From Flavobacteriales bacterium UBA6165 (lineage in GTDB: Bacteria > Bacteroidota > Bacteroidia > Flavobacteriales_D > Crocinitomicaceae), in NCBI GenBank assembly GCA_002422285.1, contig DIUF01000041.1, positions 4,589 to 32,209 of the forward strand: DNA of 27,621 nucleotides, read 5' to 3'. A program made the translations under genes and the position numbers. Shown here piece by piece: positions 7,587 to 15,206 of this stretch; position 1 is the stretch's first letter; each line of letters opens with the position of its first letter. The notes beneath the pieces were generated by a model, which worked only from the letters and a program-made list of their open reading frames with translations, was not told where the DNA came from and searched no databases.

Positions 7587-8780
7587 TTGGGAGATTTTAT
7601 TTTAACAGACAGCATAGCCGAACAAGCCGTTTTGGTCGGAGTGATTTCTCAGCATCAATCTGAGGAACAAGCCCGCGAATATTTGGATGAATTGGCTTTT
7701 TTGGTGGAAACGGCTGGAGCTGAAACCGTGGGTCGATTCTTACAGAAAATTGAATCGCCGCATCCCAAAACTTTTGTGGGCACAGGAAAAATTCAGGAAA
7801 TCAAAGACTTTATCACCGAACGAAACATCGAATTGGTCATTTTTGATGATGAATTGAGTCCTTCGCAATTGAGAAACATCGAACGCATTTTGGAATGTAA
7901 AATACTCGATCGCAGCAATTTGATTCTAGATATTTTCGCCAAAAGAGCCCAAACTTCTCACGCCAAAACACAGGTTGAATTGGCGCAATATCAATATCTT
8001 TTACCTCGTTTGACCCGCATGTGGACCCACTTGGAGCGACAAAAAGGGGGTATTGGTATGCGTGGTCCTGGAGAAACACAAATTGAAACCGACCGCCGAA
8101 TCATCAAGCAGAAAATTGTCCTGCTCAAAGAAAAATTAATTTCTATCGACAAACAAATGGCTGTGCAACGCGGCAATCGAGGCGAATTGGTGCGTGTAGC
8201 TCTGGTTGGATACACCAACGTAGGTAAAAGTACCTTGATGAATTTGATGAGTAAATCAGAAGTTTTTGCTGAAAACAAGCTTTTTGCTACTTTAGATACC
8301 ACAGTGAGAAAAGTGGTCATCCAAAATATTCCGTTTTTGCTTTCTGATACTGTTGGGTTTATCCGCAAATTGCCCCACATGTTGGTGGAATCCTTTAAAT
8401 CAACTTTGGATGAGGTGCGCGAAGCAGATTTACTCTTGCACGTTGTCGATATTTCGCATCCCAATTTTGAAGAACACTATACTACTGTTAATGAAACTTT
8501 AGCCGAACTCAAAGCCAACGACAAACCGACCATTGTGGTCTTCAATAAGATAGACGCCTGGCGCGTGAAATCTGTACTCACCGATGAAACCTCAATGGAT
8601 GAACCCACATTAGAAGAATTAAAATCCATGTGGATGTCGAAATTAGAAGACAATTGTGTCTTTATCTCCGCCCAGAAAAAATTGAACATCGACGAACTTA
8701 GAGAGAAAGTTTATGAAGAGGTGAAAACGATATTCAAGGTACGCTATCCGTATAACAACTTCTTGTTTGAGGTGGAGTAG
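7587..8780 (+). CDS. hflX: GTPase HflX, ribosome-associated
   Basis: HflX binds the 50S subunit and splits stalled ribosomes, notably after heat stress. The protein has the N-terminal HflX domain (NPKTFVGTGK-type motif HPKTFVGTGKIQEI), the linker with RTQVELAQ-like KTQVELAQYQYLLPRL, and GGIGMRGPGETQIETDRR, then a GTPase domain: G1 GYTNVGKST at about residues 208-216, G3 DTVGFIRKLP, and G4 NKID. The frame is open back to a TTG at 7536, inside the cytochrome gene, but family alignment puts the N-terminus near AEQAVLVGVI. No ATG is available there, so the TTG at 7587 (397 residues) is the best start, with ATT 7599 a remote alternative. Downstream lies the palindrome-bounded ATPase. Confidence 0.93.
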   Translation: MGDFILTDSIAEQAVLVGVISQHQSEEQAREYLDELAFLVETAGAETVGRFLQKIESPHPKTFVGTGKIQEIKDFITERNIELVIFDDELSPSQLRNIERILECKILDRSNLILDIFAKRAQTSHAKTQVELAQYQYLLPRLTRMWTHLERQKGGIGMRGPGETQIETDRRIIKQKIVLLKEKLISIDKQMAVQRGNRGELVRVALVGYTNVGKSTLMNLMSKSEVFAENKLFATLDTTVRKVVIQNIPFLLSDTVGFIRKLPHMLVESFKSTLDEVREADLLLHVVDISHPNFEEHYTTVNETLAELKANDKPTIVVFNKIDAWRVKSVLTDETSMDEPTLEELKSMWMSKLEDNCVFISAQKKLNIDELREKVYEEVKTIFKVRYPYNNFLFEVE

Positions 8781-8835
8781 ATTTTGGATTTATCACCAAA
8801 AAAACAAAATTACCATTTCAGTTTTTTCCTAAATT

Positions 8836-8879
8836 AACCGTGTAAATCGAAAAGTAAAATTTACATTTACACGGTTAAA
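8836..8879. repeat. 44-bp palindromic repeat, copy 1 (left flank of ATPase unit)
   Basis: An inverted repeat with 14-bp perfect arms, TTAACCGTGTAAAT (8834-8847) and ATTTACACGGTTAA (8865-8878). The 44-bp block differs from copy 3 (10198-10241) at only three positions, all between the arms. It lies between hflX and the ATPase gene. The + strand contains TACATTTA, one base from a -7 box. Confidence 0.9.
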
Positions 8880-8966
8880 AACATCCAAATCCATCTAATT
8901 CTTGCGGAAAATTAATTCATAATACAACAAGAAATATGTTCTAACAATTTTGCGAATTGAAAAAAC

Positions 8967-9010
8967 AACCGTGCAAATCGAAAAATTAGTTTTATATTTG
9001 CGCGGTAAAT
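8967..9010 (+). promoter_or_regulatory. Palindromic promoter/operator of the ATPase (repeat copy 2)
   Basis: A diverged copy of the 44-bp repeat. Arms are ACCGTGCAAAT and ATTTGCGCGGT (10 of 11 pairs) with a 17-bp spacer. The right arm contains the end of a perfect -7 box, TATATTTG (8993-9000); GTG at 8971-8973 in the left arm sits at 19-bp spacing in the -33 position. A transcript would start about at 9006 and reach the ATG at 9019 after some 13 nt, so any protein binding the arms would cover both promoter boxes. Confidence 0.72.
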
Positions 9011-9018
9011 TATTAAAG

Positions 9019-10188
9019 ATGGGTTCTCGATTTGCACAAGCCGACTTACTTGAACTGTTGGATCAATTCCCAGCGGTGGCTATTGTTGGTCCGCGACAAG
9101 TTGGCAAAACAACCTTGGCACTTCAGCTTGCCCAAATCCTTGGCAAAGAATCTGTTTACGTTGATTTAGAAAATCCACGAGATGCAATTAAACTGAGCGA
9201 CCCCGTTTTGTTTTTCGAAAACAACGAAGACAAATGCGTCATTTTGGATGAAATTCAGCGCGACAAACGTCTGTTTCCCATTTTGCGCTCAATGATTGAC
9301 AAAAAACGTGTCCCAGCTCGGTTCATTGTTCTTGGGTCTGCTTCACCCGATTTGATTAGAGATAGCTCCGAATCTTTGGCTGGGCGCATTTATTACAAGG
9401 AGCTGGTGCCTTTTAATTTACTTGAAATACCTGCGGATTCGGACATGAACACACTAATCATCCGTGGAGGATTTCCAGATTCATTGTTCGCAAAATCACA
9501 AAAAATGAGCTCTCGATGGATAGAAAGTTTTGTGCAAACCTACATTGAGCGCGACTTACCACTACTCGGTTTGCCCATTTCACCCACAGATTCGCGAAGG
9601 ATTTTACGTATGTTGGCCTATTTGCATGGTGAACAACTGAATTATGCGTCGTTATCCAAGTCTCTAGGGGTTTCGGCACCTTCGGTAAAAAAATACGTGC
9701 AATTTTTTCAGCACGCGTTTTTGGTGGATTTACTTGAGCCTTATACAAATAACATCAGCAAAAGATTGGTAAAATCGCCCAAGTTATATATCCGCGACTC
9801 CGGTTTGGCCAATCACTTCTTAGGCATTGAAACTTACAACGACCTATTTGCGCATCCAAGTGTGGGGAATGTTTGGGAAGGATTTGTGATTCAGCAAATC
9901 AAATCTATTTTGCCGGATAATGCTCAAATGGCTTACTACAGAACAAGTCACGGAGCAGAAATTGATTTGGTGATTTCACTGCCAAAAAACGTTACAATTG
10001 GTCTGGAAATAAAATTCAGTTCAACGCCAAAACTGACCCGCGGCACTTATGAGGCCTTTGACGATTTGAAGTTGAAACACTTATATGTCATCATCCCAAC
10101 CGAAGATAGCTATCAGCTGAAACCAAAAATCACCGTAATGGGGCTGAAGGCATTTATGGAATTTTTCCAATCAAAATTTGGACAATAA
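9019..10188 (+). CDS. AAA_14 / DUF4143 ATPase with intact PD-(D/E)xK-like motif
   Basis: The start is set at the ATG 9019 (389 residues) because the longer frame from TTG 8950 would run through the promoter. Domains: an AAA_14 ATPase with Walker A GPRQVGKTT (24-32), Walker B VILDEIQ (74-80) and sensor-like IVLGSASP (103-110); a central winged-helix segment (about 190-240, recognition helix APSVKKYVQFF); and a C-terminal DUF4143 domain that retains E287, D316 (AEIDLVI) and E330-x-K332 (LEIKFS), the pattern of a PD-(D/E)xK nuclease fold. The family is widespread, often multi-copy and strain-variable, and its function is unknown. It is isolated from its neighbours by 44-bp palindromes on both sides, which suggests gain as a unit. 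Confidence 0.85.
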   Translation: MGSRFAQADLLELLDQFPAVAIVGPRQVGKTTLALQLAQILGKESVYVDLENPRDAIKLSDPVLFFENNEDKCVILDEIQRDKRLFPILRSMIDKKRVPARFIVLGSASPDLIRDSSESLAGRIYYKELVPFNLLEIPADSDMNTLIIRGGFPDSLFAKSQKMSSRWIESFVQTYIERDLPLLGLPISPTDSRRILRMLAYLHGEQLNYASLSKSLGVSAPSVKKYVQFFQHAFLVDLLEPYTNNISKRLVKSPKLYIRDSGLANHFLGIETYNDLFAHPSVGNVWEGFVIQQIKSILPDNAQMAYYRTSHGAEIDLVISLPKNVTIGLEIKFSSTPKLTRGTYEAFDDLKLKHLYVIIPTEDSYQLKPKITVMGLKAFMEFFQSKFGQ

Positions 10189-10197
10189 GAAAAAAAT

Positions 10198-10241
10198 AAC
10201 CGTGTAAATCGAAAACTAAATTTTAGATTTACACGGTTAAA
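10198..10241. repeat. 44-bp palindromic repeat, copy 3 (right flank of ATPase unit)
   Basis: Begins 9 bp after the ATPase stop. Arms TAACCGTGTAAATC and GATTTACACGGTTA pair perfectly over 14 bp, with an inner CTAAA/TTTAG pair. It matches copy 1 at 41 of 44 positions in the same orientation. It contains TAGATTTA (10224-10231), one base from a -7 box, 34 bp before the next start codon, so it may also act as promoter or operator for the oxidoreductase. Confidence 0.9.
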
Positions 10242-10265
10242 TAAAAAATAAATAAGCAATTAATT

Positions 10266-11309
10266 ATGCGTACATCCGCTTTCCACCTCATCGCCAACAC
10301 CACTCCCGACAAAGCTTTTGAACTGCGCGAAATAGAATTGCCCAAGCTAAAATCCGACCAAGTGCTCGTCGAAGTTGAAGCTTTTGGTTTGAACTACGCC
10401 GATGTGATGGCTCGTAAAGGTTTGTACCGCGATGCTCCGCCGAAGCCTTGTGTACTTGGCTATGAAGTAGTCGGTAGGGTTATAGAAACGGGCGCAGATG
10501 ACTACAGCAATATGATTGGTCAACGTGTGGTGGCTTTCACACGCTTTGGGGGTTACGCGCAACACGCCATTACCCAGGTAGATGCCTTGATGCCTGTTGA
10601 TGATGAAATTTCTGCGGGAGCGGCTTTGGCATTGACAACCCAATATTTAACGGCATATTACATGGTGTATATGGCTGCGCAAATTTTGCCTGGCGACCGT
10701 GTTTTGGTTCATGCAGCGGCTGGAGGTGTGGGCACAGCTTTAATTCAAATGCTGAAAGAGCGTGGCGCCATTGTGTATGCCAAGTGCGGCTCCGATAGCA
10801 AGAAAGACTACGTTATGACCCAAGGTGCTGATTTCTTCATCAATTATAACCAAAACGACTACATTCAGACATTACAGTCCCAATTGAAAGGCGAAAAACT
10901 AGACGCATCAATGAATCCCGTGGCGGGCGCGACATTCAAAAAGGACATGCAAGTACTCAAACCCGGAGGTGGCAAAATGATTCTTTTCGGCGGTTCAGAT
11001 TTGACCAATGCCAAATGGGGAATTTTCTCGCAATTGAATTTCGTACGCAAAATGGGTCTGATTACGCCTATCGTTTTGATGATGAAATCGCAGTCCATTA
11101 TTGGGGTGAACATGTTGCGCATTGCCGACAACAATCCCAAAATGATGAAAGCCTGCATTCATGGCGTTCGTGAATTGTATGAAAAAGGTGTTTTAAAACC
11201 ACAAGTAGGTGCGGAATTCAAAGCAACAGAATTGGCCGAAGCACATGCGTTTTTGGAGTCTGGGAAATCGGTGGGGAAGGTAGCTGTTATTTTGGCAACT
11301 GGAAATTAG
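10266..11309 (+). CDS. Medium-chain zinc-independent quinone oxidoreductase-like protein
   Basis: This 347-residue protein belongs to the medium-chain dehydrogenase/reductase superfamily, close to the NADPH:quinone reductase and VAT-1-like groups. An N-terminal GroES-like domain (LPKLKSDQVLVEVEAFGLNYADVMARKGLY) precedes a Rossmann domain whose nucleotide motif is HAAAGGVGTALIQ at about residues 150-162. The GHE-type and four-cysteine structural zinc motifs of true alcohol dehydrogenases are absent, which fits a quinone or enone reductase. A stretch PGGGKMILFGGSD follows. Physiological substrate unknown. Its ATG lies only 24 bp from repeat copy 3, so control by that palindrome is possible (inference). 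The stop is followed directly by a 7-bp periodic repeat. Confidence 0.88.
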   Translation: MRTSAFHLIANTTPDKAFELREIELPKLKSDQVLVEVEAFGLNYADVMARKGLYRDAPPKPCVLGYEVVGRVIETGADDYSNMIGQRVVAFTRFGGYAQHAITQVDALMPVDDEISAGAALALTTQYLTAYYMVYMAAQILPGDRVLVHAAAGGVGTALIQMLKERGAIVYAKCGSDSKKDYVMTQGADFFINYNQNDYIQTLQSQLKGEKLDASMNPVAGATFKKDMQVLKPGGGKMILFGGSDLTNAKWGIFSQLNFVRKMGLITPIVLMMKSQSIIGVNMLRIADNNPKMMKACIHGVRELYEKGVLKPQVGAEFKATELAEAHAFLESGKSVGKVAVILATGN

Positions 11310-11318
11310 CGACTGGCC

Positions 11319-11373
11319 TTTAGCCGGTACCAAAAACCAGATGCCAGAAGCTAGAAGCCAGCAGCCAGCACCA
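11319..11373 (+). repeat. Degenerate tandem repeat with 7-bp period
   Basis: From 11326 the sequence reads as consecutive heptamers GGTACCA, AAAACCA, GATGCCA, GAAGCTA, GAAGCCA, GCAGCCA and GCACCA, sharing the end CCA; TTTAGCC at 11319-11325 may be an earlier unit. It lies 10 bp after the oxidoreductase stop, and no reading frame or hairpin explains it. Confidence 0.7.
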
Positions 11374-11424
11374 TTAAACTAACCATTTTTTTGACTATTT
11401 TATAAGCATTAATAATTTTTTTTC

Positions 11425-11432
11425 TAATTTCG
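11425..11432 (+). promoter_or_regulatory. Putative -7 box of the helicase gene
   Basis: TAATTTCG differs from TAnnTTTG by one base and lies 21 bp before the ATG at 11454, preceded by an A/T-rich run. No -33 TTG occurs at 19-20 bp spacing. Confidence 0.35.
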
Positions 11433-11453
11433 CCAAACCAAAACCTACATCTT

Positions 11454-13748
11454 ATGAATTTTGAAAAGACAGAACAGGGCGTCCTCACCCTCGATTTTAT
11501 CAATCAAACAGAGCGACATGTTTTCCTAACGGGCAAGGCTGGAACAGGAAAAACGACTTTACTCAAACAAATCATTGAGAGCACGCACAAAAATGTTGTG
11601 GTGGTGGCGCCCACAGGTATCGCAGCACTGAATGCTGGTGGAGTTACTTTACACTCCATGTTCCAATTGCCAATTGGATGCTTTGTTCCCGCTGATGTGA
11701 GCAATTACAACGGTCGCGTGTATTTTGAAACGCCTCGAAGTTTGAAAAACCACCACAGGATGTCGCGCCAAAAGCTGAGTATCATCCGCCAAATGGAAGT
11801 ATTGGTGATTGATGAAGTGAGTATGTTGCGCGCCGATTTGCTTGATGCCTTGGACTATACCTTGCGTCGTGTGCGGAGAAACAATGCCGTTTTTGGTGGC
11901 GTACAAATGCTCTTCATTGGCGATTTGATGCAGTTACCCCCAGTGGTGAAAAACGAAGAATGGGATTTGCTATCAAAACACTACCAAAGCATGTTCTTTT
12001 TTCAGGCGCATTCGATCAAGAAAGAGCCGCCTTTGTATATAGAACTTTCCACTATTTTCAGGCAAGAAGACCAGCGTTTTATTGATTTGTTGAATCGTTT
12101 GCGCGACAGTAAAATGATGTCCTCCGATTGGGAAATTCTGGATCAATATGTAAAACCCAACTTCAAACTTTCGGAAAATCCCGGGTTTATTTTGTTGACT
12201 ACACACAATTATAAAGCCGACCAAGTAAACGACAGCAGTTTGCGTGCTTTGACAAGCCCATCTTACAAATTCAACGCTGAAATTACGGGCGATTTTCCAG
12301 ATAAAATTTATCCAGTCAATCCAAATCTAGAACTGAAATTGGGCGCTCAGGTGATGTTTGTGCGCAATGACCAATCCATACAAAAACGTTACTACAACGG
12401 GAAAATCGGGAAAATTGAAGTACTCACAGACGATTGCATCAAAGTGCGCTGCGACGATGACAATTCCTTGATTGAAGTGGAGCGCCACGAATGGGAAAAC
12501 GAGCAATATTCTGTGAATGAAAACACCAAGGCAGTTGAGAAAACAGTAATTGGCACTTTTGTTCAATATCCCTTGCGTTTGGCTTGGGCGATAACGGTTC
12601 ATAAAAGTCAAGGACTCACTTTCAGCAAAGCGGCATTGGATGTGCAAGATGTTTTTCAACCCGGTCAGGCTTATGTGGCATTTTCACGTTTGCGCTCGCT
12701 TGATGGCTTAGTTCTGCTCAACAAATTACGCTTGCAAAATATGCAGAACACCAGCGACGTATTGGACTACACTTCGCAGGAATTCGATTTCGACCGGGCC
12801 AAAAACATCTTGAGCGAGGCATCGGAAAGCTATATGCGCAAGTACATTAAGCAGACTTTTGATGTGCAATGGTTGCTAGATATTTGGAATGCACATTTGA
12901 GAACATATACCGATATTCAGGAAGGCGCTGTGAAAAACAAGTTCACCATTTGGGCACATGAAACCACTGCGCATTTGTTGCCCTTGGTAGATGTGAGCGA
13001 AAATTTCAGAAACTACATTGAAAACAATTTCAGGAGCGCAAATCACGAAGCTGTAACCGAAAAAATCGATGGTGCCAAAAACTATTTCATCAAACAATTG
13101 GAGGCCTTTGGCAGCAGTTTGTACTTGCAATTGGCGATGGTAAGCAAAGCCAAAAAATCCAAAACCTACTTCAATGAATTGTTGGAAATAGAAGAACAAT
13201 TTTTGCTGTTCTTGCGCAAAATAAACAACTGTCATGCCTTGGTTTTGGCATTTACAAAAGGCAGTACTTTAGATAAATCTTTGCTCGACGAAAATTTTGT
13301 TGCCCGTTACCGCGAGCGCATGTTGGCGCAAACCAAAGAACTCATCGCGCAAAAATCGCCCGCATTGATTGCCGAAGAAAACGACGCTATTGAATTGGCT
13401 TTGGGTAGCAAAAAGAAGAAAAAGTCCGACAAACCTGAAAAAATTCCAACCACAGAAATCACCTTCCAAATGTGGAAAGAAGGCAAAACCATTGAAGAAA
13501 TTGCAGCCATTCGTCTGTTTACTACGTCCACCATAGAAGGACACTTTGAAAAACTCATTGCAGAAGAAAAAGTGGACATTGGCGATGTGATGGAGAAAGC
13601 CACTTTCGATAAAATCATGGCTGCCTTTGATGCCATTCCAGATGCCGAAAGCACCAAACCCATCAAAGAAATATTGGGCGATGAGATTAGTTTTGGACAG
13701 ATAAAAATGGTAATGGGCTATCGGAAATTGATGGAGAAAGCGGGGTGA
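11454..13748 (+). CDS. PIF1-like superfamily 1B helicase with C-terminal HTH_40-type domain
   Basis: A 764-residue helicase. N-terminal motor: Walker A GKAGTGKTT (residues 27-35), motif Ia APTGIAALNAGGVTLHSMFQLP, motif II VLVIDEVSML with D120-E121, motif III FIGDLMQLPPV, and later QVMFVRND, AWAITVHKSQGLTF and GQAYVAFSRLRSLDGL (motifs V-VI of PIF1/RecD2). The region from about residue 450 is alpha-helical and poorly recognisable. A Lys-rich linker (KKKKKSDKPEK) leads to a helix-turn-helix segment (MWKEGKTIEEIAAIRLFTTSTIEGHFEKL) like the HTH_40 found at the C-terminus of RecQ-type proteins. PIF1 helicases unwind DNA 5' to 3', including G-quadruplexes and R-loops. It ends convergently with the ATPase at 13770, separated by a 21-bp hairpin. 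Confidence 0.9.
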   Translation: MNFEKTEQGVLTLDFINQTERHVFLTGKAGTGKTTLLKQIIESTHKNVVVVAPTGIAALNAGGVTLHSMFQLPIGCFVPADVSNYNGRVYFETPRSLKNHHRMSRQKLSIIRQMEVLVIDEVSMLRADLLDALDYTLRRVRRNNAVFGGVQMLFIGDLMQLPPVVKNEEWDLLSKHYQSMFFFQAHSIKKEPPLYIELSTIFRQEDQRFIDLLNRLRDSKMMSSDWEILDQYVKPNFKLSENPGFILLTTHNYKADQVNDSSLRALTSPSYKFNAEITGDFPDKIYPVNPNLELKLGAQVMFVRNDQSIQKRYYNGKIGKIEVLTDDCIKVRCDDDNSLIEVERHEWENEQYSVNENTKAVEKTVIGTFVQYPLRLAWAITVHKSQGLTFSKAALDVQDVFQPGQAYVAFSRLRSLDGLVLLNKLRLQNMQNTSDVLDYTSQEFDFDRAKNILSEASESYMRKYIKQTFDVQWLLDIWNAHLRTYTDIQEGAVKNKFTIWAHETTAHLLPLVDVSENFRNYIENNFRSANHEAVTEKIDGAKNYFIKQLEAFGSSLYLQLAMVSKAKKSKTYFNELLEIEEQFLLFLRKINNCHALVLAFTKGSTLDKSLLDENFVARYRERMLAQTKELIAQKSPALIAEENDAIELALGSKKKKKSDKPEKIPTTEITFQMWKEGKTIEEIAAIRLFTTSTIEGHFEKLIAEEKVDIGDVMEKATFDKIMAAFDAIPDAESTKPIKEILGDEISFGQIKMVMGYRKLMEKAG

Positions 13749-13761
13749 TAGTAACACCCCG
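13741..13761. terminator. Hairpin between convergent genes
   Basis: CGGGGTG (13741-13747), loop ATAGTAA, CACCCCG (13755-13761): a 7-bp GC-rich stem that includes the helicase stop codon and lies 9 bp from the end of the opposite-strand ATPase. There is no strong T-tract on either side, so it is a candidate bidirectional terminator only. Confidence 0.5.
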
Positions 13762-13769
13762 TGATTTCA

Positions 13770-15014
13770 TTACAAATCCAACAACCATTGCCAAGCTGGG
13801 ATTACCGTGATTTTTCCTTCAGGAAACTCTAATGTATCACTTTCACCATGCGTAATAATCAAAGCCTCTTGGATATCAAATTCCTTCATGGCTTTTTGTA
13901 GGGAACGAACCTCTCGTTTTTTGGTTTCGGGATCATCGATTGAGTACGACACTTGTATAAGCAAATTTTCATCTGGTACAAAAAAGTCAACCTCTATGTT
14001 TCGTTTTAGAAAATAGACCTCATATTTTCTGCGGCGCAACTCCACATAAACTTGATTTTCTAGCAATTTACTCTCTTGCTTCATCAAAAATAAATTGAGT
14101 ATCCCAGTATCCATGAAGTAATACTTTTTGTTGCTTTCGCGCTCCACAAATTTGCTGTAATGATTACTAATTGATGCAATTAAATAGGAGGACTCCAAAT
14201 GCCGGATGTACTCGAAGATGGTGTTGTTACCAACAGTTAAACCTGTTGCCTTAATCAAATTTTTTATTCGGTTTACCGATGTTTCGTTGTTCACGCTTTC
14301 CGCCAATTTCTTGACCAATAAATTCAAAACGTTCACATTGCTAATGCCATAGCGCGCAATCAAATCGCCGTAGAACAATTTTTGGTACACACTCGAAAGA
14401 AAATCGCGTTTGTTGTCCACTTTTATCAATTCAGGAAAACCGCCATATTTCAAATAATCCTCATAGCGTTTGATAATCTCAAAGCGCTCTTTGGACAATT
14501 TTGAAGTTTTCTTAACCGAAAAGCCATGAAACTGCAAAAACTCATTAAACGACAAAGGCAGTATTTCCTTATTGATAAACCTACCACCCAATGTGGAAGC
14601 CACTTCAGAACTCAACATTTCGGCGTTGCTTCCAGTAACAAAAACTTGATAGCCCTCATCAGCCAATCGACGCACATATTTTTGCCAATATTCCACATTT
14701 TGAATTTCATCCAAAAAGATGATCGGCTGATAGTCGTATAATTCACGATAAGCATCCAAGATATATTGCAAGTCGCCAACTTGAACACCAATCAAGCGCT
14801 CGTCTTCGAAGTTTATCATTAAAAAATGTTCCACGCCAATCTTCTTAAAAACCTGCTGCATTATTTGATACAACACATAAGACTTCCCTGCTCTCCTAAG
14901 ACCCGTGAATACATAGTTCATTCGGGTTTCGAATTCTATTTCACGCGGAACGATGTCGATAGATTGTATCCAATCTTGACGTTCTATGATTATTTGAGAA
15001 AATTTTTCTTTCAT
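13770..15014 (-). CDS. AAA_14 / DUF4143 ATPase, second subfamily, with degenerate nuclease motif
   Basis: A 414-residue protein of the same general architecture as the ATPase at 9019 but clearly a different subfamily. Walker A is GLRRAGKS (38-45), Walker B IIFLDEIQ (98-105, D102-E103), and VTGSNAEML is the sensor strand; LGGRFINKEILPLSFNEFL is the AAA_14 signature. The C-terminal DUF4143 part keeps an acidic residue (D343 in NIEVDFF), but the position expected as E-x-K reads Q354-V-S356 (LLIQVSY), so nuclease chemistry is unlikely. Function of the family is unknown. The gene has a -7 box and several palindromic half-sites directly upstream, with a leader of about 13 nt. Confidence 0.85.
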   Translation of the reverse strand: MKEKFSQIIIERQDWIQSIDIVPREIEFETRMNYVFTGLRRAGKSYVLYQIMQQVFKKIGVEHFLMINFEDERLIGVQVGDLQYILDAYRELYDYQPIIFLDEIQNVEYWQKYVRRLADEGYQVFVTGSNAEMLSSEVASTLGGRFINKEILPLSFNEFLQFHGFSVKKTSKLSKERFEIIKRYEDYLKYGGFPELIKVDNKRDFLSSVYQKLFYGDLIARYGISNVNVLNLLVKKLAESVNNETSVNRIKNLIKATGLTVGNNTIFEYIRHLESSYLIASISNHYSKFVERESNKKYYFMDTGILNLFLMKQESKLLENQVYVELRRRKYEVYFLKRNIEVDFFVPDENLLIQVSYSIDDPETKKREVRSLQKAMKEFDIQEALIITHGESDTLEFPEGKITVIPAWQWLLDL

Positions 15015-15073
15015 TTTTATCTCATTTGAGAGACAAATATATTTATTTATGTCTTCCTGAAAAGATAAAAATG
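15012..15073 (-). promoter_or_regulatory. Promoter and nested palindromes of the second ATPase
   Basis: On the - strand a perfect -7 box TATATTTG (complement of 15034-15041) lies 19 bp before the start codon. It overlaps a 24-bp imperfect palindrome (15015-15038). A wider perfect 11-bp inverted repeat, CATTTTTATCT (15012-15022, including the start codon) and AGATAAAAATG (15063-15073), encloses the whole promoter. Confidence 0.65.
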
Positions 15074-15206
15074 AAATTTCTTGTCGACTGACTTCAATAA
15101 ATAATCTTCCTAGAGGCGGTGGAGAAATGAAATCTTGGGGCTTGTGTGATGCTTCTTACGTCGAATTCACGTTGAAATCAGCTCAATCAACAAACCAAAA
15201 AGTGCA

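Noticed and set aside
8836..9010. The palindromes as a short CRISPR-like array.
   Set aside because: Only three copies, unequal spacing (131 bp and 1.2 kb), no spacers of constant size and no cas genes.
8950..9018. N-terminal extension of the first ATPase from TTG 8950.
   Set aside because: It would be translated from the promoter and palindrome; the ATG at 9019 directly precedes the conserved domain and has the correct leader.
12327..13757. Long - strand open frames opposite the helicase gene.
   Set aside because: They mirror the codon usage of the helicase on the other strand and have no family features.
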